A DNA stretch of 23,814 bases. Origin: Gracilaria caudata (lineage: Eukaryota > Rhodophyta > Florideophyceae > Gracilariales > Gracilariaceae). Positions 1 through 8,583 of this stretch are shown one piece after another (position 1 is the first letter of the stretch; each line of letters begins with the position of its first letter). Location: positions 1-23,814 of the forward strand of contig JASCIV010000337.1 in assembly GCA_030374735.1 (NCBI GenBank), written 5' to 3'. The position numbers were made by a program, and so were the translations under genes. The notes under the pieces were generated by a model. It was not told the DNA's origin and did no database searches. It worked only from the letters and a program-made list of their open reading frames with translations.

Positions 1-1516
1 CCCTTCCCCTAATATCCTAGCGTTTTTGTAAGAGAGAAGCGATCTTTTCCTCGTAAGTTTTGTTAAAATTGTTGAAAAAGATGTATATCACGTGTTTATG
101 GGGTTTTCTCCAAATTAGGATTGAAACTATTTGGCCGAACTTTTCTCAGACGCGTTCAGGCAGTAGTCCGTGTACTTTTGCGTCTTTGCACGTCGCTCGT
201 GGAGTGCGGCTTCTCAAAACAGGTTCCGTTGGGCTTCCTTCTGAAGGATAGTCCGCGCGACAGCACCAGTAATACTACGTTGATTGGACCAAACGAACCC
301 TCTATCAATCACGGAAGAGTCATCACGAGAGTGCTACCCATAAATGCCACCCACAAGTGCCACCCACGATTAAGGATACGAACGCAGAGCAACTCTTCAA
401 CCTCAGGAAACTAGTTCGTATCGTTGTTTTGTCTTCTCTACTTGCCACAACGATATACACACACCTCCTTTTTTGAAATACGTATCAGATTGATGTCAAA
501 CCTGGTTGACTATCACAAATTATGTGGTTCTTTGCGTCCAAGGCAACGCTAACTGTCTTGCGAATTTATGCTTTGCTCCAAGGTTGTGCGTTGGACGAGA
601 ACTGTGCCATGTTTCTTCATGTTTCGATTCCAAAATCTGAAAAATTTTATTACTGAAATTATTGACTCTACGAGGAATAAGATTTTAGGGTTGAAGCGTT
701 ACTTAAAATGACGTAAACAGCCCCGTGACGTTATGCACAGGTGCATCGCCATTAGTTCCAGTCGACATCCTCGTGTTCTTGTTTTGATTTTACCACTTTT
801 CTGAAGAGACTGCAGGGGGTGTATCCGGTAGCTAAAGTTGGACGTCGCGAAGGAGCCTTCCAGACAGAACGCACGGGACCGAATGGATGAACATGAATGG
901 GGTTTGGCACAATCAGATGTTCGCCAGGCCAAGGTGCAGAGAACTTACGAACCCTGGCCTTGTAAACCTCTTAATAAGAGGCTCTTATCCGGCAGAGAAA
1001 TGTCGTGACGTGGCCTCTTCCAGCAATGGAAACATACTCGCCCCGCGTAATCAGCCCCAAAACAGAAGCAAAGTAATTCAATGACCTGATGCTGAAAGGC
1101 AAAAGGAAACTAAGCAAACCTGTACAGGATCGTGAACTAATGAAGCCATTGACTTTAAAAAGCTTTATAATGAAACTCTATAGCTTCGTTGATTATTTCT
1201 AAGACAACAAAGTGCATTAGGAACTCAAAACTCATATTTAAAACTTGCCACCTACTATCGAGGACATTAAAAATCCATGATGCCGACTACAGCCATTGCA
1301 ATGAAGCCGAGGGGTGTAAAAGCAGAGGTGAGGTATAGTCATATTATTCACTCTGTTTTGAAACACCTGGTAGGGTGGGTAGTGCCGGGCAGCGAGGGTC
1401 TTTTACATTGGCGGCCTGTACGTCGAAATAGTGCACGGCGTAGAACGAGACCCTGAGGTTGATGAGCCGCGCGAGCGAATGGGATGGCAGAGGCACGGTT
1501 TGCACGCGTGGATGAG
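1..1516. other. Intergenic stretch, no gene recognised
   Basis: Only short open frames occur here (under 100 codons), several of them opening at TTG rather than ATG, and none gives a recognisable protein. The base composition is mixed and moderately AT-rich, unlike the GC-rich region 5' of the next gene. It probably holds the 3' flank and 3' UTR of the minus-strand UBE2H gene near 1350-1516. A 15-bp palindrome lies at 974-988. No tRNA-like A/B-box pair was found. An upstream gene may end or begin outside the window. Confidence 0.5.
974..988. repeat. Short perfect palindrome
   Basis: Arms ATAAGAG and CTCTTAT flank a single G, a perfect 7-bp dyad. It lies in non-coding sequence about 530 bases from the nearest gene. 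It could be a protein-binding dyad or chance. Confidence 0.4.
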
Positions 1517-2534
1517 CTATCGCTGAGCAGCCTCGCCGTCGAGGTCCTTCTCGTCTGCAACAGAGAGAGGAGCGAGAGCACCATCTTCGTCATCATCGAG
1601 AATGTCATCAGCCGCCTCACCCTCAGACTCGCTCATGGAAAAGTTGGATGCGTCGTCATCGTCTTCTCCATTGGCGGTGTCTCCTGTGGGGAAATCCTCT
1701 GGCTTGGCATACTTTTGCACGTATTCGATGACTTTCTGCTTGTAGCGTTCGGGCTCTCTCATTTGTAGAGCTGCAGCCTCTCCGTTGAGTGGATCGGTAG
1801 GATTCGGATAGGTGAGGAGCTGAGGCAAAAAGACTTCAAAAATGTTAGTAAGATCGTACATGGGACTCCATGACTGGTTTATAACGTCGAGGCACACACT
1901 GCCAGACCTTGCTCGCGACGAACAAGCAATTAAGCGGCGTTTGAGAGAGGCGAAAAACGCAAGCAAAGCGAGGTTGCAAAAAAACACATATAAGTCAGCA
2001 CGGACCGGTAGAGAGGACCCCACTGAGCGACGCGCAAAGTGCAACTTACATCTCATCCACATTAGGGTGGTAGAGTCTATTGATAAAGCCGATGCTGGGG
2101 CTCTTGTACGGGTAAGCGTCGGGAAGTTCGACGTGCACTTTCCATACGCCACCCTCGTAAGGCGCTAAAAAGACAAACGCAATGCAACCGAGCAAGACAT
2201 ATATGTCAGTAAAGGGCGGAAGGGGCGCAACCCGAAATGGTTGTTGAAGAAAAACGTACTGGACTTGGGACCATGAAACTTGACGAAGAACTCGCCCACG
2301 CGGTCGCCATCAGCCATCTGAATTTCGTAATCAGCCATCATACTGCAGGAGGCGTGGGAGATGCACACAAAGCAGAGTGAGGACGGGTTAGATGCGGTCG
2401 TGAGAGCAAAACAAGGGCGACATCGAAAAAAGGGCGCTGCGGGAGAAGGGCGAGCTTCGAGCATAGCGCAGCAGGAGCGGGCATACATACAGCTTCATAA
2501 GATCTGTCTCTCTCCGCTTTCCAGGCGACGCCAT
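1517..2534 (-). CDS. UBE2H: Ubiquitin-conjugating enzyme E2 H (UBE2H/Ubc8 type), four exons
   Basis: Spliced gene, complement of exons 2491-2534, 2260-2342, 2050-2164 and 1517-1907, giving 210 aa. Introns are 148, 95 and 142 nt with 5' sites GTATGT, GTACGT, GTAAGT and AG 3' ends; the joins keep the reading frame and reproduce the E2 fold without a gap. The N-terminus (MASPGKRRETDLMKL) resembles human UBE2H. The UBC domain fills about residues 10-148, with HPN at 75-77 and the catalytic cysteine C86 in SGSVCLDVINQSW. An acidic, Ser/Asp/Glu-rich tail (about 160-210) with MSESEGEA matches the tail that marks UBE2H. Role in the family: E2 that receives ubiquitin from E1 and works with the CTLH/GID E3 ligase in cytosol and nucleus. 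It diverges from the F-box gene. Family assignment is firm; substrates are unknown. Confidence 0.93.
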
Positions 2535-3191
2535 GATGGAAGCGCAGCCGGAGCGAGCTACAAGAAGCGGAGGGGCAAGGAGGACGAAGGAGCGGAAGAG
2601 ACGACGCTCACAAGCGGCGAGAAGAGCGACAAAAATGACGCGCAAGCAGGGCGCGCAGCGAACGCCCGGTGGTGCGAGAGGTGCGTGGAAGGAGCGCGTT
2701 GTCTACGCAGGGCACTGGCGCGGTTGAAGACGCAGGTGCAGCGCGAGGCGAGTGGCAGTTATGCACTCACGCGCGAATTTCATTCCACGCGACACACGTG
2801 CTCGCGACTAACGCGCTTCTGCGCCGCCCAACCGTGTGCCGCCAAGTGTTGGCGCACGCGCAAATTGGGTGCATCACGGCGCATGGCGCTTTGCATTCAG
2901 GTGGCGCGTGGCGTGTGGCGCGCGGCATTCACGCGGCGCGTTGCGTTCCGAGCAGGCTCGCCGTTGTCGTCCTCGCTGTCATCGTCGGCTTGAAGGGCAT
3001 GGTACACGCCTTCTGTAACCGTTCTTCTCGCCTTCTCGCCCAGCCGTTCGCGTGTGTTTGCTGCCGCCTACCCTCATGGCGCGGCCGTATCAGTCGCTCA
3101 CCGCCGCTCCAGAGCCGCAGCTCTCCACTGTGCCCGCCGCCCTCCATCGACACACTGCAATCTTCATTTCCTCCTCAATAACAACAATCCC
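2535..3191. promoter_or_regulatory. Divergent promoter region between UBE2H and the F-box gene
   Basis: This 657-bp gap separates two start codons facing away from each other, so it must hold both promoters and 5' UTRs. It is rich in GC and in GCGC/CGCG steps. A G-box (CACGTG) lies at 2795-2800, and loosely repeated GGCGCGTGGCGTGTGG-like sequence lies near 2900-2945. No clear TATA box was seen. The long open frames crossing it look like by-products of high GC, and the frame that enters the F-box gene opens at GTG. Confidence 0.5.
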
Positions 3192-5159
3192 ATGATTCGC
3201 GATGACAACAACGATCTCGACCCGCCCTCCCCACCTCGCCATGCCCCGCCGCCCCCGCAGCCGCGCGGCGCCTTCATTCTCTCGCTCTGGATCCCGTTCG
3301 ACGTCTGGTCGCGAATCGCCGCCTATCTCACCTCCGTCTCCGACCTGAACTCCTTCCTCAAGGTCTGCCGCGCCGCGTACAACGCCGTATGCACCACGCA
3401 GGCGCCGTTCCACAAGTCCGTTTGCCATCACTTTCGCCGATGCCAGTTTTACATCCCTGCAGACCTCGTCGACAAAGTCCTCATGGCCCACGTCGTCCCT
3501 CCGGACGGAAAGAGTCTCGTCATATTTCTCGATGAGACCCAATCTGGAAACGGAGTGGAGCTCGCTTGGATCCGTGACACCCATATTCGCCGTGTCCAGC
3601 TTGGTTTGGACACCGTATCGGCCAGCACCGTCAGCAACATTCGCTTCTCGCCGGACGGCTCTCGTATAGCATTTCTCATCACACTGGCCCATGGAAATCT
3701 CATCGCAGAGGATATCGATCCCTTGCACCGCCTCCGAGGCTGGGAATCACATACCGAAATACGAGGTCAGCCGCACGATGTTTCCTACGAACCGTGCGAG
3801 GACTGCACCGTTCAAATAGTGTCACTTGTATCAGATAGTCTGGGTTATCCGAATGATCTCATAGTACACACATTCACGCATGTCTTTGTGCCGGAATACG
3901 GCTTTGATATGGTATGGAGAGGCACGACACAAAAGCCTGAGCTTGCTTTCGCAGCCATGCTGCATTCCACAGCGGGGGCAGCCACATACCTCGTCAGATG
4001 GAAAACGTTTGCTTCCCCTGCTGAAACCAATTTTGTTTTCATGGCCTGTATTGACGGTGCGAGCATTGAGTTGCTACATGACAAGCGGTCTGCAATGTTG
4101 AATTACGAATCCACCCGTTGCACCTCAAGAATTGAGCTGGGCAAGGATGCCCAGTTCATCTTCTTTGATACTATTTCCAAGTTTGGTGTTCTGAGATTTG
4201 ACCAGGTGGAAAATGCTGAATCCGCGAAGGTGACAAGGGCAGACCTTCCAAATGATCCGATTGTTTCTCGAGCATGCTGTGCTCCCTCGGCGATGAAACC
4301 CGGAACTAGAGAACAACATAATCGCCGTGAAGAGGAATCAAGCACCGAGAAATCGGATGTATGCCATTTGCAAGCTCATGATGGCGGAGAACATTCTCAT
4401 TTTCATAACGATGAAGTGGCTCGTACAAGCAGGATGGCACCGAACGGAAAACTTCTTTGCTCCGTAGTCTGCGTACACTGCGGTCCACATGGAAGGAATG
4501 GCAAACGCATTTCCCAACGTCACATTGAAATGCGTTCCAGCGTTAGCGGTCGATTGTTATATCGTCAACTGATCCCCCGAACCTTTAACACATCTCGACA
4601 CAGGATGAAGCGCATTCGAATTCCGTATGAAAAGTCCGACCACGTTACAAGGAATACCATCGGCTTCTCAGAAGATTCACGTCTTCTTGTCATATGGGAT
4701 ACCTTGTTTACAAACGTTCAGGTAGTAGCCTCAAAGAGACTCCCACATGTGTATGAGGCCGAAACTGGTCGTTTGGTCCAAGACTTTAACGAAATTGCAT
4801 CCACCGTCTCATACGACCAGGTACAAACAGCACCAGACGTTCTTACCTTCTATGGCACTAGATGGACGAAAGGGAAGGTGATTATGGATGCTATCGATGT
4901 AGTTTCTGGTCGCGTTTTGAAAACCGAGGTTCTGGCGGATGGCTTTGGAGCGGCGGCCCAATTTTCTTCTGACTCTGTGTACATATTACCAAACCAGAAC
5001 CTCGTTGCCACGTCAAGGGGAAAACTAGACAGCTTCTGGGAAACCACACGAGGGGCTCTTGGATGCGGATGGAGATCCGAGAGGAGGAGAGCTCCGTTTT
5101 GCTCAAGATATGATTCTATGGTGAGGAGGAAACAACCTACTATCACTGAAATGAGCTAA
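3192..5159 (+). CDS. F-box protein with probable degenerate WD40-like beta-propeller
   Basis: 655 aa from the ATG at 3192; the open frame extends upstream only to a GTG (3054). After a Pro-rich, disordered N-terminus (about 1-28), residues about 31-75 form an F-box (LWIPFDVWSRIAAYL...DLNSFLKVCRAAY), the motif that binds Skp1 in SCF ubiquitin ligases. The rest shows blade-like strands typical of propellers, for example IRFSPDGSRIAFL at about 150 and IGFSEDSRLLVIWD at about 490, but few classical WD ends. A His/Glu-rich, low-complexity insertion sits around 370-415. The role suggested is a substrate receptor of an SCF E3 ligase; the substrate is unknown. It has no introns and lies next to an E2 gene, a coincidence rather than proof of linkage. 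An AATAAA signal follows the stop by 38 bases. Confidence 0.75.
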   Translation: MIRDDNNDLDPPSPPRHAPPPPQPRGAFILSLWIPFDVWSRIAAYLTSVSDLNSFLKVCRAAYNAVCTTQAPFHKSVCHHFRRCQFYIPADLVDKVLMAHVVPPDGKSLVIFLDETQSGNGVELAWIRDTHIRRVQLGLDTVSASTVSNIRFSPDGSRIAFLITLAHGNLIAEDIDPLHRLRGWESHTEIRGQPHDVSYEPCEDCTVQIVSLVSDSLGYPNDLIVHTFTHVFVPEYGFDMVWRGTTQKPELAFAAMLHSTAGAATYLVRWKTFASPAETNFVFMACIDGASIELLHDKRSAMLNYESTRCTSRIELGKDAQFIFFDTISKFGVLRFDQVENAESAKVTRADLPNDPIVSRACCAPSAMKPGTREQHNRREEESSTEKSDVCHLQAHDGGEHSHFHNDEVARTSRMAPNGKLLCSVVCVHCGPHGRNGKRISQRHIEMRSSVSGRLLYRQLIPRTFNTSRHRMKRIRIPYEKSDHVTRNTIGFSEDSRLLVIWDTLFTNVQVVASKRLPHVYEAETGRLVQDFNEIASTVSYDQVQTAPDVLTFYGTRWTKGKVIMDAIDVVSGRVLKTEVLADGFGAAAQFSSDSVYILPNQNLVATSRGKLDSFWETTRGALGCGWRSERRRAPFCSRYDSMVRRKQPTITEMS

Positions 5160-5197
5160 ATGGCAATCATAAGGACAGGTATGTGACAGACTACCTG

Positions 5198-5203
5198 AAT
5201 AAA
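5198..5203 (+). terminator. Candidate polyadenylation signal, F-box gene
   Basis: AATAAA occurs 38 bases past the F-box stop codon, a position consistent with a short 3' UTR. The hexamer is seen; use is inferred. Confidence 0.5.
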
Positions 5204-5363
5204 ACACTTTGTGCTCCAGGCAAGAGCACTGCTTGTGAAGTCTTGAATGGACATCAATTACGCTCTTCTCTTCAGACTGAAAGGCAAGTACAGGCTACAC
5301 CGAGTCAACGCATGTAGACGAGCTTCACTTGACTTGGCGGCGCAGCTTGAAGCAGTAATGCAG

Positions 5364-5369
5364 TTTATT
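5364..5369 (-). terminator. Candidate polyadenylation signal, ClpR gene
   Basis: AATAAA on the minus strand, about 185 bases past the ClpR-like stop. Use is inferred from position only. Confidence 0.35.
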
Positions 5370-5554
5370 CTGTAGTGTCAGGCTTTGTGACGATAGTTAC
5401 ATTTGACGGTGCGTCTTAAGCTCAGCCATGACTGAGTACATTTCCCAATCCAACGACAGGATCGCAACTCGAGGGTTGTCTTTCGAAACATTCTTCATGT
5501 GAAGGCAAGGGCTTTTGCATCTTGCCACAAAAAAAGCAGTCCGGGATGGTTGTT

Positions 5555-6349
5555 TTACTTGTCAAGAGCCGACAAGAATGTAGGGGCCTTTTGCGGAAGA
5601 TCCTTCTCAGAGAGCAGCACCTTATCTATCAGACCATAGTCGACAGCTTCTTGTGGGGTGAAGTACTTTGTTCGCATAGCATCCTTTTCAATTTGTTCAA
5701 CAGGTTGTCCCGATCGCTCTGCAATGATTTCAAACGCCTGCCTTCGGTTGTACAGCACCTCCTTCGCCTTGATGGCGATATCACTGGCTTGTCCCTGCGC
5801 GCTGCCTCGAGGCTGATGTAGCATGATGGTGGCGTTCGGAAGAGCTGCACGATGAGTCTTCTCACCACTTGCGAGCAACATGCCAGCCATACCAAATGCC
5901 TGCCCGACACAAATGGTATGCACAGGCATCTTGACGTAATTCATGGTATCGACAACTGCAAACGCCTCCGTCTCAAAGCCGACATTCTGCCCATCCGCCG
6001 ATGACGTTCCAGTGCTGTTAATGTACATGTACACTGGTTTTGACGCATCCTCATACTGCAAGTAGAGGAATTCAGCAATGATAAGCTCAGTGACGGCGGG
6101 AACAAGGCTCATTCCCAAATAAATGATTCGGTTGTGCAGTAGCAAAGACGGAAGGTCAGGTGGAGGCCCGGCCCGCGCGCCGTCGTACATAGTGCCGCCT
6201 CCTGCCGATTGCATGGCGCGTGGAGTGAGTCGAACTCGTCGCGCAACCGCAGGGCGTCTCGTGTGTTCGGGAACAGCGGTTTGTAGTGCATTCTGTCGGA
6301 ACTGAGGCCGCACGGCAGCGCCGGCGAAGGACGAGACGAAGGCAGTCAT
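5555..6349 (-). CDS. Plastid ClpR-like subunit (ClpP family, catalytic Ser replaced)
   Basis: 264 aa from the ATG at 6349; a further in-frame ATG at 6550 would add 67 residues. The inner start is preferred because it gives a compact N-terminus (MTAFVSSFAGAAVRPQFRQ...) rich in Ala, Arg and Ser with almost no acidic residues until about 45, like a red-algal or plant chloroplast transit peptide. Residues about 66-248 are ClpP-like. At the active site the GQAASMGA motif of ClpP reads GQAFGMAG (149-156), so the nucleophilic Ser is G153, while H178 (MLHQP) and D223 (IEKD) remain. The segments AEFLYLQYED and KPVYMYINSTGT are close to plant ClpR4. Non-catalytic ClpR subunits form part of the mixed Clp protease core ring in the stroma of plastids. 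Divergent from the OS-9 gene. ClpR status is firm; equivalence to ClpR4 is an inference. Confidence 0.88.
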   Translation of the reverse strand: MTAFVSSFAGAAVRPQFRQNALQTAVPEHTRRPAVARRVRLTPRAMQSAGGGTMYDGARAGPPPDLPSLLLHNRIIYLGMSLVPAVTELIIAEFLYLQYEDASKPVYMYINSTGTSSADGQNVGFETEAFAVVDTMNYVKMPVHTICVGQAFGMAGMLLASGEKTHRAALPNATIMLHQPRGSAQGQASDIAIKAKEVLYNRRQAFEIIAERSGQPVEQIEKDAMRTKYFTPQEAVDYGLIDKVLLSEKDLPQKAPTFLSALDK

Positions 6350-6832
6350 ATCGCGATGATGGGAAACCAAGCGCGGCGACGAGGCACGGAGGCGCTGGGC
6401 AAACGAGAAAGCGTTGGTTCCAGCGGTGAAGATGGTTGCTGCGGATTTGAGTAGATGGAATGTCGAACGGTTGATCTCGCTCTCGACGGTGCCAACCATC
6501 CGCCGCGCATGGCGCGGAGCGCACACACATATGGCGTGTACACCTGTCATATCAGCATGGCTGAAAAAGCTGGTTGTCTGTTGAACACAGTTGATGTGGC
6601 AATACCCCCAATGAAAATGCGCCGTTGACGTTGAAATGATTGATGCGCCACATCACCTCATGCAGTCAGACAGCCACCGTCATCACTCGCCTGAACAAAG
6701 CTTACTATGGTGCCGGTGCTAAGAAGTCGTCAGCTTCCGTGCTGCTATTAGTACGATACCAATTCCTTCGGCTCCATGTTTGTCATTTTCTAACGGCGCG
6801 TTCCGAGAGAAATCCCGCTTCTGGAGGCCACC
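6350..6832. promoter_or_regulatory. Divergent promoter region between ClpR-like and OS-9 genes
   Basis: This 483-bp stretch separates divergent starts. If the upstream ATG of the ClpR-like gene at 6550 is used, the shared promoter shrinks to 282 bp. The OS-9 start has a good context (GGCCACCATG). No TATA box was recognised. Confidence 0.45.
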
Positions 6833-7732
6833 ATGTGCTATCCTGTAACCCCTGTCACTCATGCGCTCATGCTGCTCGCCCTCGCTTGCCTCTGGACGTC
6901 TTATTGTTGCCAAGCACAAGGGATTCCGTTTATTATTGGCGACGTTTCGCGCCGTGATATCAGTAGGCCCGTTTACGAGGTCCGTCTACCATTAAAGGGT
7001 CATTTCCGATCCCCACAGCATCCTCCGGATGATCCTCAGCCTCCGGGTTTTACCGCAATGAGCGTCGTCACAGCGAGGGGGCAGAGAATGCGCTGTCTCT
7101 TGCCAGATCTAAACCCCTCTGTAACCCCATCGGTGCAAGAGCATTATCAAAGCGACCACGTATTCGATGACATTGACTCTCTGTTGAGCGAATATGAGGG
7201 CACTTGCGCGTTCAAAGTGGACGGCTGGTGGACGTATGAGTTTTGTTATGGCAAGCATGTTGCGCAGAAACATTATGGCGTGGAAAAAGATGGAACGAAA
7301 GCTGTCACCGATGAATTCGTCCTGGGCTATTTCAACAAAGAACAGGATCTTATCAGAAGAAAGAACATTTCGGAAGTAACGACCGACGATGCTGCTTTCA
7401 CACAGCTTTACACAGACGGCACAACATGTGATATGACCAACAAACCACGGCAAGTGCTCGTAAAGTACATGTGCATCGAAGACATTGTATCACTGCCTGG
7501 CATTGCCGAACGCGCCGCAAGGGGGAAAGTCGCGTTTCTCAACTCCATTCGAGAAGTGCAATCCTGCGTGTATGAAATTGAGTTCTTCAACAAAGCAATA
7601 TGCAATCATGTCCTGTACAAGCAGAAGCTAGAAGGCTTCGAGAAGTCTATACACTGTTCACTCGAAGAGGGAGAAGGTCCTTTCGAAGGGCTACTGGCCG
7701 ATTCATATCAGAAAGCAACTCTCAACTTGTAA
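6833..7732 (+). CDS. OS-9/Yos9-type ER lectin (MRH domain)
   Basis: 299 aa. An N-terminal signal peptide is visible (hydrophobic stretch about 9-22, then CCQAQG). The MRH (PRKCSH) domain covers about 124-259, with six cysteines at 125, 138, 199, 214, 245 and 257 and the motif GWWTYEFCYGKH at 131-142. The residues that bind mannose in human OS-9 are all present by alignment from memory: W132, W133, Q145, R206, E241 and Y247. Family role: in the ER lumen, OS-9 recognises trimmed N-glycans on misfolded glycoproteins and hands them to the Hrd1 ligase for ERAD. It is short compared with animal and yeast homologues, ends in ATLNL, and has no HDEL-like retention signal, so it would be held in the ER by partners. 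No introns. Its stop is 11 bases from that of the converging isomerase gene. Confidence 0.9.
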   Translation: MCYPVTPVTHALMLLALACLWTSYCCQAQGIPFIIGDVSRRDISRPVYEVRLPLKGHFRSPQHPPDDPQPPGFTAMSVVTARGQRMRCLLPDLNPSVTPSVQEHYQSDHVFDDIDSLLSEYEGTCAFKVDGWWTYEFCYGKHVAQKHYGVEKDGTKAVTDEFVLGYFNKEQDLIRRKNISEVTTDDAAFTQLYTDGTTCDMTNKPRQVLVKYMCIEDIVSLPGIAERAARGKVAFLNSIREVQSCVYEIEFFNKAICNHVLYKQKLEGFEKSIHCSLEEGEGPFEGLLADSYQKATLNL

Positions 7733-7743
7733 CACTAACCAAC

Positions 7744-8583
7744 CTAAATTTTGGCTTTGCGTGCACTCAATTGCGAAATCACGTACCCCACTCTTTTGCT
7801 TACATCCGGTTCACAAAGTTTAACCCAGCCTTTTTGTGCTTCTTCAGTTGCGTAGTTTTCCCAATCATCTGCAAAGTGTCTTCTAACCTCTACTTTGGTG
7901 CCAGCGCGACCGAGTGTCTCGCGTCTGTCGGAGAACTTGCTTGCAACGCGGAGCGCTGAATGAATCAATTGATTTGAATCGCCAGTGACCACGTCGTCAA
8001 TGAGGCCAAGCCGTTTTGCTCTCTGCGCGTTTATCATGGTGCCTTTTGAAATCATGCGTTCGCCTTCGGACCGAACTGTACAGAGATTCAAGAGCAGAAG
8101 CGCATAGTATTTGGGAACATTGAGACCGATGGCGACTTCATTCAGCCCCATCATGGTGCTTTCTAGAGCTACACGATAATCACAGCATAGAGACAAAACA
8201 CATCCTCCAGCTGGCGTTGCGCCGCGAAGCGCAGCAATTGTGTAGAGCGGAGTCTTGTAAAGACGAGCCAGAAATAGTGTAGATACTTTCCAAAACGTAT
8301 AGAAGCGTTGCTTGGAAGTGGATGGCGCATGCAATTCAGTGAGATCGTTGCCTGCCGAAAAAATGTTCCCACGGGCTGCAGAGGAAAAGATTAGAACCCT
8401 TGTGGACTTGGGAAACTCGGTTTTCTCAACAAAGGTGAGCAGTGATAGGAGCTCCGTCCACAACGCGGTGTGAAACGCGTTTACTGGAGGTCGTGAAAGT
8501 TGACAATGACATATTCCTTCTGCTGGGTAACTCACTTTGAGGAATTTGAAGCTGGGTGACGTTGACTTCGAAGCAGAAACCAT
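7744..8583 (-). CDS. Enoyl-CoA delta(3),delta(2)-isomerase (ECI1-like, crotonase family)
   Basis: 279 aa from the ATG at 8583 (context GCCATGG); the open frame continues upstream only to a TTG. Crotonase fold: RPPVNAF near 31-37, oxyanion-hole segment FSAGNDLTEL near 75-84, and GATPAGGCVLSLCCDYR near 121-137. The motif GLNEVAIG places E149 where mammalian mitochondrial ECI has its catalytic glutamate. The segment FYTFWKVSTLFLARLYKTPL is close to the matching part of ECI1 rather than to enoyl-CoA hydratases. The reaction moves a double bond from position 3 to 2 in unsaturated acyl-CoA, needed for beta-oxidation of unsaturated fatty acids. The N-terminus is Ser/Lys-rich without acidic residues, which would fit a mitochondrial presequence. 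The C-terminus (RKAKI) is not a standard PTS1. Location in the cell is therefore open. Confidence 0.88.
   Translation of the reverse strand: MVSASKSTSPSFKFLKVSYPAEGICHCQLSRPPVNAFHTALWTELLSLLTFVEKTEFPKSTRVLIFSSAARGNIFSAGNDLTELHAPSTSKQRFYTFWKVSTLFLARLYKTPLYTIAALRGATPAGGCVLSLCCDYRVALESTMMGLNEVAIGLNVPKYYALLLLNLCTVRSEGERMISKGTMINAQRAKRLGLIDDVVTGDSNQLIHSALRVASKFSDRRETLGRAGTKVEVRRHFADDWENYATEEAQKGWVKLCEPDVSKRVGYVISQLSARKAKI

Larger units (their letters stand above)
5160..5554. other. Convergent intergenic region, F-box / ClpR 3' flanks
   Basis: This 395-bp gap lies between two converging stop codons and should hold both 3' UTRs. It contains AATAAA on the plus strand (5198) and on the minus strand (complement of 5364-5369). 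No open frame or RNA gene was recognised. Confidence 0.6.

Noticed and set aside
620..640. GTTTCGATTCC, resembling a tRNA B-box
   Set aside because: The bases on either side do not pair as a T-arm, and there is no A-box or acceptor stem at the right distance.
3054..3191. N-terminal extension of the F-box protein
   Set aside because: The extended frame starts at GTG; the first in-frame ATG is at 3192.
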